This document shows, piece by piece, positions 1-4,099 of a stretch of DNA of 5,199 nucleotides; within the stretch, counting starts at the first letter, position 1, and every line of letters starts with the position of its first letter. Both the position numbers and the translations under genes were made by a program. Source of the stretch: Actinomycetes bacterium (GTDB taxonomy: Bacteria; Actinomycetota; CALGFH01); NCBI GenBank assembly GCA_030152105.1, contig JASLIH010000073.1:1-5199 (forward strand), given 5' to 3'. The notes under the pieces were generated by a model. The model saw only the letters and a list, made by a program, of their open reading frames with translations. It ran no database searches and had not been told where the DNA came from.

Positions 1-84
1 GGGCACGCCTCCCGAGGCCAGGTGCACGCCGAGGAGCTGGTTTCACAACGCCTGTACGCCCGGGTCCCGACGGCCTCACAGTGA
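1..84 (+). CDS. possible C-terminal end of an upstream gene (partial)
   Basis: A reading frame open from the window edge ends at TGA 82-84. It reads GHASRGQVHAEELVSQRL and then YARVPTASQ, 27 codons in all. Third positions are mostly G or C, as in the other genes here. The two other forward frames are also open across this short stretch, so openness alone proves nothing. The frame is favoured because it ends 36 bases before a well-formed start site, which is typical spacing between genes on one strand. No domain or family is recognisable. The stop codon sits inside the 71-89 palindrome, as would fit a terminator or an operator directly after a gene. Confidence is low. Confidence 0.3.
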   Translation, partial: GHASRGQVHAEELVSQRLYARVPTASQ

Positions 85-89
85 GGCCG
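71..89. promoter_or_regulatory. 19-bp perfect palindrome (candidate operator or hairpin)
   Basis: The sequence cggcctcacagtgaggccg has two 9-base arms that are exact reverse complements around a central A at position 80. It ends 31 bases before the ATG at 121 and 18 bases before that gene's Shine-Dalgarno. As DNA it has the size and symmetry of a binding site for a homodimeric repressor such as a TetR-type protein. As RNA it could fold into a stem of 7-8 bp with a 3-5 base loop and act as a terminator for an upstream gene. There is no T-run after it. The sequence alone does not separate the two roles. Confidence 0.45.
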
Positions 90-107
90 CGGATCCGAGG
101 TGGCATC

Positions 108-113
108 AGGAGG
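108..113 (+). promoter_or_regulatory. ribosome binding site of the two-helix membrane protein
   Basis: AGGAGG lies 7 bases before the ATG at 121. It decides the start of this gene, because an in-frame GTG exists 21 bases further upstream (position 100) but has no comparable site. Confidence 0.85.
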
Positions 114-120
114 TTCGACC

Positions 121-588
121 ATGTCCGAAGGACCGGGAGCCAAGGACGCTCCACCCGCGTTCACCGACGAGGAACGCGCTCCAGGCCAAGACTGGTTGTC
201 TGATCTCGAGGAGCAGGATCGTCGTGAACTCCTCGACTGGGTAGGCGAGCACCTGCCGCGGGTGCGTCGGTCGGTGTACGGGCAGCATTTCCTGTACTGG
301 AGCCTGGGGATCGCCGGCGTGGTTGGCCTGGCCGCGCATGTCGGTGGCTACCTGCTCAGATCGGAGGTGACGACGGAGCTGCTTGGCCTGGTCGCCGACC
401 TGCTCTATGCGCTCGGTTTCGCACTCTGGACCGGGGTCGTCGTCGTCGTGTTCGTCCAGGTCATCCCGGAGGCAAAACGGCGCCAGTTCAAGCAGATGCT
501 TGATGCCTACGAGGCGGCGCGGCGCGAGAAGGCCCGAGCCGGAAGCGACCAGGCGTCGGGGGATGACGCAGCGCCGACGGCGAGGTAG
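121..588 (+). CDS. small two-helix membrane protein of unknown function
   Basis: The protein has 155 residues and I do not recognise a family. The first 50 residues are acidic and polar and look soluble. Two hydrophobic segments follow, at about residues 57-79 (FLYWSLGIAGVVGLAAHVGG) and 90-114 (with a run of five valines at 106-110). A charged, probably helical tail from about 116 to 140 (IPEAKRRQFKQMLDAYEAAR) ends in a disordered, acidic Ala/Gly-rich C-terminus. The short loop between the helices (80-89) suggests a hairpin in the membrane with both ends on one side. The basic cluster KRR at 119-121 after helix 2 favours both ends in the cytoplasm. The ATG at 121 is chosen over GTG 100 because of the AGGAGG site. 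It lies upstream of the tautomerase on the same strand, with a coding-like fragment between them. That the gene is real is fairly sure, but its role is unknown. Confidence 0.8.
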   Translation: MSEGPGAKDAPPAFTDEERAPGQDWLSDLEEQDRRELLDWVGEHLPRVRRSVYGQHFLYWSLGIAGVVGLAAHVGGYLLRSEVTTELLGLVADLLYALGFALWTGVVVVVFVQVIPEAKRRQFKQMLDAYEAARREKARAGSDQASGDDAAPTAR

Positions 589-746
589 CGGGGCTGGCGC
601 CCAAGTGGCGGCGCGGCTATGGCCGCTGGGTCCGGGACGTGCTGGTCTGGACCAAGGCGCCGCTAGTGTTCCGCAACGAGCTGGTGGCCGTGGACGGGCT
701 TGCCGGGGAGGTCCACCCGGCCGAGCCAGGCTGGTCGCGGCCCTGA
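567..746 (+). pseudogene. start-less coding-like fragment (possible gene remnant)
   Basis: A frame open from 567 (just after TGA 564-566) to TGA 744-746 reads GLAPKWRRGYGRWVRDVLVW, then TKAPLVFRNELVAVDGLAGE, then VHPAEPGWSRP. Nearly every codon ends in G or C, and the residue mix (Trp, Arg, Tyr and hydrophobic runs) looks like real protein rather than a shadow frame. It has no ATG. The only conventional start is GTG 639, which would give 35 residues with no clear ribosome site. It overlaps the last 22 bases of the two-helix gene in another frame, and its stop overlaps the ribosome binding site of the tautomerase. The best reading is the decayed or N-terminally truncated remnant of a small protein. 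A real gene starting at GTG 639, or chance, remain possible. I cannot name a family. Confidence 0.35.
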
Positions 747-754
747 GGGAAGGA
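746..754 (+). promoter_or_regulatory. ribosome binding site of the tautomerase gene
   Basis: AGGGAAGGA lies 6 bases before ATG 761. It supports this start over the out-of-frame ATG at 756 and over the much longer in-frame extension upstream. The start also places the catalytic proline directly after Met, as this family requires. Confidence 0.75.
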
Positions 755-760
755 CATGCC

Positions 761-1168
761 ATGCCGCTGGTCCGGATCGACCTGCACCAGGGACACGCCG
801 AGGAGGAGCTCGCCGCCATCGGCGACGTCGTCCACCGGGCGATGGTCGAGACCATCGCCGTCCCGGCCGACGACCGCTTCCAGGTGATCACCGAGCACCC
901 ATCCGGGAGGCTCATCTACGACCGCCACTACCTGGACGTCAACCGCGACGACGGCATCGTGCTGATCCAGGTCACCCTGGCCCGTGGCCGCTCCGTCGAG
1001 AAGAAAGAGGCGCTCTACCGATGGATCGCCGACGGTCTCAAGGAACAAGCCGGAATCGCGCCCGGCAACGTCTTCGTGAGCCTGGTCGAGGTCGGGCGAG
1101 AGGACTGGTCCTTCGGCGAGGGCATCGCCCAGTACGCCGTCGCCGACCGCGCCGCCACCGGCGCCTGA
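761..1168 (+). CDS. tautomerase-superfamily enzyme, MSAD-like (Tautomerase_2 type)
   Basis: The protein has 135 residues, the usual length for single-chain double-βαβ members of the tautomerase superfamily. It is a soluble cytoplasmic enzyme in which Pro2, N-terminal after removal of Met, should act as the catalytic residue. Visible features are MPLVRIDL at 1-8, VPADDRFQVITEH at 34-46, an R-x-R pair (R75 and R77) at the end of a β-strand, and NVFVSLVEVGREDWSFGEG at 103-121. In mature numbering, Pro1, Asp37 and the R-x-R pair match, from my recall, the catalytic set of malonate semialdehyde decarboxylase (Pro1, Asp37, Arg73, Arg75), with one extra residue before the R-x-R here. The DWSFG motif is also shared. 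Family membership is near certain. The reaction is not: many relatives are uncharacterised, and promiscuous keto-enol tautomerase or hydratase activity is equally possible. No pathway genes lie nearby to fix the substrate. A hairpin follows the stop codon. Confidence 0.93.
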   Translation: MPLVRIDLHQGHAEEELAAIGDVVHRAMVETIAVPADDRFQVITEHPSGRLIYDRHYLDVNRDDGIVLIQVTLARGRSVEKKEALYRWIADGLKEQAGIAPGNVFVSLVEVGREDWSFGEGIAQYAVADRAATGA

Positions 1169-1170
1169 GC

Positions 1171-1192
1171 CCCGGCCCTGGACGAGGCCGGG
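1171..1192 (+). terminator. terminator-like hairpin after the tautomerase gene
   Basis: CCCGGCC (1171-1177) and GGCCGGG (1186-1192) are exact reverse complements around an 8-base loop, beginning 3 bases after the stop codon. The stem is all G-C, and bases 1169-1170 and 1193 could extend it with a bulge. No U-tract follows, which is common for presumed terminators in high-GC actinobacteria but weakens the call. Confidence 0.45.
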
Positions 1193-1464
1193 CAACATCA
1201 GGCTGGCAGCCCTCCAGACGCTTCCTCGGGACGCGGAGCTGCTCGCCTGCGAGGCCGGCCTGCGAGGACTACCGCGAACGCGAAGTCGATGAGGTCGAGT
1301 GGCAAGGCGGCCGGGTCTCCTTGCACCTAGGCGCCCGCCGCCGGCTCTTGCCAGCTCCATGGTCCCGAGCAGGTCCAGTGCCGCCGGCAACTGGAGACGA
1401 GGAGGCCAGGAGTGGTTATCGTGCACTCAATTCCGTGGGGATGGGAGAGATGAGGAGGAACACC
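1193..1464. other. non-coding gap upstream of the ABC importer operon
   Basis: This stretch of about 270 bases separates the tautomerase from the transporter and should contain the operon promoter. I see no convincing -35/-10 pair. The best candidate is TGGAGA (1392-1397) with TATCGT (1417-1422), four of six matches each but with a 19-base spacer, so I do not call it. The frame of the downstream lipoprotein is open through the gap. In that frame the stretch around 1286-1350 (VDEVEWQGGRVSLHLGARRR) looks somewhat coding-like, and could be a small remnant or chance openness in GC-rich DNA. Local AT content rises just before the lipoprotein (about 1414-1436, gttatcgtgcactcaattcc), as is usual at a promoter. 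Confidence 0.4.
1453..1458 (+). promoter_or_regulatory. ribosome binding site of the substrate-binding lipoprotein
   Basis: AGGAGG lies 6 bases before ATG 1465. Two in-frame ATGs occur just upstream (1441 and 1450), but the site overlaps or follows them. The 1465 start also gives a normal lipoprotein signal peptide beginning MKARGWRRG. Confidence 0.85.
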
Positions 1465-2307
1465 ATGAAGGCACGCGGATGGCGACGCGGCGCGCTCCTC
1501 GGCCTCGTCTTGGCGGTCGCGCTGGTGGCGGCTGGCTGCGGCGGCGACGACAAGGAGCCGTCGGGGGCCCAGAGCGGCGGCACGACCCAGCTGGAGGGCC
1601 TGATCACGCCGGGCACCCTGACCGTGGGGACCGAGCTGCCGGCCCCGCCGTTCTGGATTGGCAACGACTACGACAACCTCACCGGCGGGTTCGAGGTCGA
1701 CTTCGCCAAGGAGCTGGCCAAGCGGCTTGGCATCAACCAGGTGAAGTTCGTCGAGATGCCGTTCGCCGGGCTGGTCGCCGGCCAGCAGTGCGACTGCGAC
1801 ATCAACTTCAGCCAGGTCACCATCACCCCCAAGCGCGCCAAGGTGGTCCAGTTCAGCGAGCCCTACTTCGACGCCAACCAGGGCGTCCTGGCCAGGAAGG
1901 GCATCAAGGTGGCCAGCCTCGACGACGCCAAGAAGCTGCGCTGGGGCGCCCAGATCAACACCACTGGAGCCGCCTTCATCACCGACAAGATCCAGCCGGC
2001 CACCGAGGCCAGGGTCTACAGCACGACGGTGGACAGCTTCCAGGCCCTGAAGGCCGGCCAGATCGACGCGGTGCTGCTCGACACCCCGATCGTGCTCGGC
2101 GCCGTCGAGGCAGGGCAGGTCGGGGACGCCGAGGTGGTCGGCCAGTTCAAGACCGGCGAGGTCTACGGGGCGGTGCTCAACCGCGACTCAAAGAACCTGG
2201 AGACGTTCAACCAGGTGATCACCCAGATGAAGGAGGACGGCACCCGCGACAAGCTGTTCCAGAAGTACTTCGCCGAGCAGGCTGCCGTGCCCGAGATCCC
2301 GGTCTGA
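1465..2307 (+). CDS. amino acid ABC transporter substrate-binding lipoprotein (SBP family 3)
   Basis: This 280-residue lipoprotein captures a polar amino acid outside the membrane and delivers it to the permease encoded next. The signal peptide has a basic start (K2, R4, R7, R8), a hydrophobic core at 10-23 and a lipobox-like AAGC ending at Cys25, the predicted lipid-anchored residue. A polar linker follows to about residue 37. The two-lobed SBP_bac_3 domain covers about 40-275. It contains the family signature GFEVDFAKELAKRL (75-88), the ITPKRAKVVQFSEPYF block (120-135) and QIDAVLLDT (199-207). By analogy with HisJ and GlnH, R124 should bind the ligand α-carboxylate and D206 the α-amino group, so an amino acid ligand is likely. 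Which one cannot be read from the sequence. An unusual C109-x-C111 pair sits where relatives usually have a Gly/Asp-rich turn. The permease gene begins 21 bases after the stop. Confidence 0.95.
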   Translation: MKARGWRRGALLGLVLAVALVAAGCGGDDKEPSGAQSGGTTQLEGLITPGTLTVGTELPAPPFWIGNDYDNLTGGFEVDFAKELAKRLGINQVKFVEMPFAGLVAGQQCDCDINFSQVTITPKRAKVVQFSEPYFDANQGVLARKGIKVASLDDAKKLRWGAQINTTGAAFITDKIQPATEARVYSTTVDSFQALKAGQIDAVLLDTPIVLGAVEAGQVGDAEVVGQFKTGEVYGAVLNRDSKNLETFNQVITQMKEDGTRDKLFQKYFAEQAAVPEIPV

Positions 2308-2328
2308 CGCTGGTCAGGACGGGCGGCC

Positions 2329-3036
2329 ATGGACCAGTTCCTCGACACCTTCTTCAGCTGGCAGAACATCAAGGACAGCGCCCCCTCGGTCATCGAGGGG
2401 TTCAAGACGAACCTGTCGCTGATGTTCGTCGCCGAGGCGGCCGTGCTTATCTGGGGGCTGGTCCTGGCCCTGCTCCGGGGCACGCGGAGCAGGGTCACCG
2501 CCCCTCTGCGATGGCTGACGGTCGGCTACATCGACCTGTTCCGGGCCATCCCCGGGATCGTGCTGATCTACATGATCGGCTTCGGCCTCCCCATCTCCGG
2601 GGTGCCCTTCTTCAGCGACTTGTCGCAGTACACGCTGGCCGCGCTGGCCCTGACCATCCTGTACGGCGCCTACGTGGCCGAGGTGTATCGGGCCGGGATC
2701 GAGAGCATCCACTGGAGCCAGACCGCGGCCGCCCGTTCGTTGGGCCTGTCCCAGGGCAAGACCATGCGCTTCGTGGTGCTGCCCCAGGCGGTCCGGCGAG
2801 TGATCCCGCCGCTGTTGAACGACTTCATCGGCCTGCAGAAGGACACCGCCCTGATCGGCGTCATCGGCGTCCTGGACGGGTTCCGGCGGGCCCAGATCTA
2901 CGCCGGCCAGAACTTCAACCTGAGCTCATTCACCGTCCTGGCCTTCTGCTACGTGGTGATCACGTTTCCCATGACCCGCCTCACCGACCGGCTGCTTCGG
3001 CGCGACCAGGAGCGCCTGCGGATCGGAGGGAGGTGA
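2329..3036 (+). CDS. polar amino acid ABC transporter permease (HisM/GlnP type)
   Basis: This 235-residue integral membrane protein is the channel subunit of the importer. About five membrane helices are visible: near 29-49, 74-90, 98-118, about 172-184 and 200-216. The order and length fit the HisMQ-type permeases (roughly 220-240 residues). Family marks are FRAIPGIVLIY (71-81), corresponding to the usual LFRGTPLLVQL stretch, and AYVAEVYRAGIESI (114-127). The cytoplasmic EAA loop QTAAARSLGLSQGKTM (131-146), which docks on the ATPase, is followed by LPQA (151-154) and KDTAL (171-175). Only one permease gene is present, so the channel is probably a homodimer, as for GlnP-type systems. ATG 2329 has a modest AGGA site at 2316-2319, 9 bases upstream. 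The gene lies 21 bases after the lipoprotein and 6 bases before the ATPase, so all three are almost surely co-transcribed. Confidence 0.95.
   Translation: MDQFLDTFFSWQNIKDSAPSVIEGFKTNLSLMFVAEAAVLIWGLVLALLRGTRSRVTAPLRWLTVGYIDLFRAIPGIVLIYMIGFGLPISGVPFFSDLSQYTLAALALTILYGAYVAEVYRAGIESIHWSQTAAARSLGLSQGKTMRFVVLPQAVRRVIPPLLNDFIGLQKDTALIGVIGVLDGFRRAQIYAGQNFNLSSFTVLAFCYVVITFPMTRLTDRLLRRDQERLRIGGR
3025..3033 (+). promoter_or_regulatory. ribosome binding site for the GTG-started ATPase gene
   Basis: GGAGGGAGG lies inside the last codons of the permease gene, directly before its TGA and 9 bases before GTG 3043. It supports the GTG start and suggests translational coupling of permease and ATPase. Confidence 0.75.
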
Positions 3037-3042
3037 CCGGCC

Positions 3043-3846
3043 GTGGCTGACGACAGCGGCGGCATCTTCGAGCCCCCGGTGTCCGAGCCGGCCGCCAAGG
3101 ACGCCAACTTCCTCGAGCTGCGGGGGGTCGAGAAGCGCTTCGGCGATCACCAGGTCCTCAACCGCATCGACCTGACCGTCGGCGAGCACGAGCTGGTCAG
3201 CCTCATCGGCGCCTCCGGGTGCGGCAAGTCGACCCTGCTGCGCTGCGTCAACGCCCTGGAGCCGATCCAGGGCGGCACCATCAGCCTTCAGGGCAAGGTC
3301 GTCAGCGGCACGGGCGTCAATGTCGACGAGCACCGGCGCGACGTCGGCATCGTGTTCCAGAGCTTCAACCTGTTCCCCCACATGAACGTGCTCCAGAACA
3401 TCATCCTGGCCCCCCGCCAGGTGCTCGGGCTCAAGCGCCAGCAGGCCGAGGAGCGGGCCGACGCGCTGCTGCAGCGGGTCGGGCTGTATGAGAAGCGCAA
3501 GCAGTACCCCGACAGCCTGTCCGGCGGCCAGCAGCAGCGGGTGGCGATCGTGCGGGCCTTGGCGATGCGGCCCAAGCTGTTGCTGCTGGACGAGATCACC
3601 AGCGCCCTCGACCCCGAGCTGGTCGCCGAGGTCCTCAACATCGTCCGGGAGCTGGCCGAGGAGGGCATGACCATGCTCGTGGCCACCCACGAGATGTCCT
3701 TCGCCCGCGAGGCCTCCAGCCGGATCTGCTTCCTCGACCAGGGGGTCATCCGCGAGCAGGGACCGCCCGAGCAGATCCTCTCGGAGCCGAGCGACCCCCG
3801 TACCCAGGCCTTCCTCAAGCGCATCATCGAGGCCGGCCGCCTCTGA
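3043..3846 (+). CDS. polar amino acid ABC transporter ATP-binding protein (GlnQ/HisP type)
   Basis: This 267-residue cytoplasmic ATPase dimerises and powers the importer. Motifs occur in order: aromatic A-loop region near EKRFG (30-34), Walker A GASGCGKST (56-64), Q-loop VFQSFNLFPH (104-113), ABC signature LSGGQQQR (159-166), Walker B with catalytic glutamate LLLLDE (179-184), D-loop SALD (187-190) and H-loop histidine H216 in VATHEM. The sequence is closest to the polar amino acid subfamily, which shares FNLFPH and the THEM motif. Two small departures are visible. The usual DEPTSALDPE reads DEITSALDPE (I185 for Pro), and VAIARAL reads VAIVRAL. Both are conservative and should not abolish activity. 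A polar N-terminal extension of about 22 residues precedes the domain. No inhibitory C-terminal domain is present. The gene starts with GTG, 6 bases after the permease stop, and closes the operon. Confidence 0.96.
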   Translation: MADDSGGIFEPPVSEPAAKDANFLELRGVEKRFGDHQVLNRIDLTVGEHELVSLIGASGCGKSTLLRCVNALEPIQGGTISLQGKVVSGTGVNVDEHRRDVGIVFQSFNLFPHMNVLQNIILAPRQVLGLKRQQAEERADALLQRVGLYEKRKQYPDSLSGGQQQRVAIVRALAMRPKLLLLDEITSALDPELVAEVLNIVRELAEEGMTMLVATHEMSFAREASSRICFLDQGVIREQGPPEQILSEPSDPRTQAFLKRIIEAGRL

Positions 3847-3859
3847 GCCGCGGTGCGGC
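3847..3859 (+). terminator. small hairpin immediately after the ATPase stop codon
   Basis: GCCGC (3847-3851) and GCGGC (3855-3859) are reverse complements around GGT, starting at the base after TGA. The stem is short (5 bp, all G-C) and no T-run follows. It is possibly part of the operon's 3' end, but could be chance in GC-rich DNA. Confidence 0.25.
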
Positions 3860-3879
3860 GCGAGCAGATCGTCGATGTC

Positions 3880-3896
3880 CTACGGGCGGCCCGTAG
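3880..3896 (+). terminator. hairpin downstream of the ABC operon
   Basis: CTACGGG (3880-3886) and CCCGTAG (3890-3896) form a perfect 7-bp inverted repeat around CGG, 33 bases after the ATPase stop. It is the better of the two candidates for the operon's terminator. No U-tract follows, so it may instead be a 3'-end stabilising hairpin. Confidence 0.4.
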
Positions 3897-4099
3897 CCGC
3901 TGGCCTTCGTCAACACTGCCTGGCTGGGCGGCAAGGCAAGCACGGAGTCACGCGTTGTTGATTGGTAGGTGCCTCGGGCCAGCCGAGGCCGGTCTGTCCT
4001 CCGTAACGCTGCCCGGACGCAGGCTGGCCACACTGGGGGCTGACGAGCGTGGGAGGTGGCCGGATCGGTGGTGCGCTGCAAGCAGCCAGGACCACGGCG
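3897..4099. other. non-coding gap before the membrane sensor gene
   Basis: This stretch of about 200 bases is less GC-biased than the genes on either side, with a TTGTTGATTGG patch at 3955-3965. Forward frames here have mixed third positions and no recognisable product. A frame starting at GTG 3853 stays open to 4209 but runs into the next gene out of frame. The gap holds the 3971-3989 inverted repeat and should contain the promoter of the downstream gene. I cannot place that promoter with confidence. Confidence 0.4.
3971..3989. repeat. inverted repeat in the gap before the membrane sensor gene
   Basis: GCCTCGG (3971-3977) and CCGAGGC (3983-3989) are exact reverse complements separated by GCCAG. 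The element lies 110 bases before ATG 4100. It could be a dimeric regulator's operator or an RNA hairpin. No neighbouring sequence decides between them. Confidence 0.35.

Noticed and set aside
686..722. Inverted repeat GGCC-GTGGAC / GTCCAC-GGCC in the start-less fragment
   Set aside because: The stem needs a two-base bulge and a 15-base loop, and lies inside a coding-like stretch where GC-rich complementarity is common.
1392..1422. Possible promoter TGGAGA / TATCGT before the ABC operon
   Set aside because: Each box matches the σ70 consensus at only four of six positions and the spacer is 19 bases, so it is not better than chance pairs in this sequence.
617..1426. Minus-strand reading frame of 269 codons opposite the tautomerase
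   Set aside because: It is antisense to a gene with recognisable catalytic motifs, spans the non-coding gap, and shows no protein family features.
1299..3050. Long + strand frame of 583 codons across the lipoprotein and permease genes
   Set aside because: It is a frame-shifted shadow: Arg/Gly/Pro-rich, without motifs, and overlapping two well-supported genes.
2926..3690. Minus-strand frame of 254 codons opposite the ABC ATPase
   Set aside because: It mirrors a gene with every ABC motif. Its product is a compositionally biased Leu/Gln/His/Asp-rich chain.
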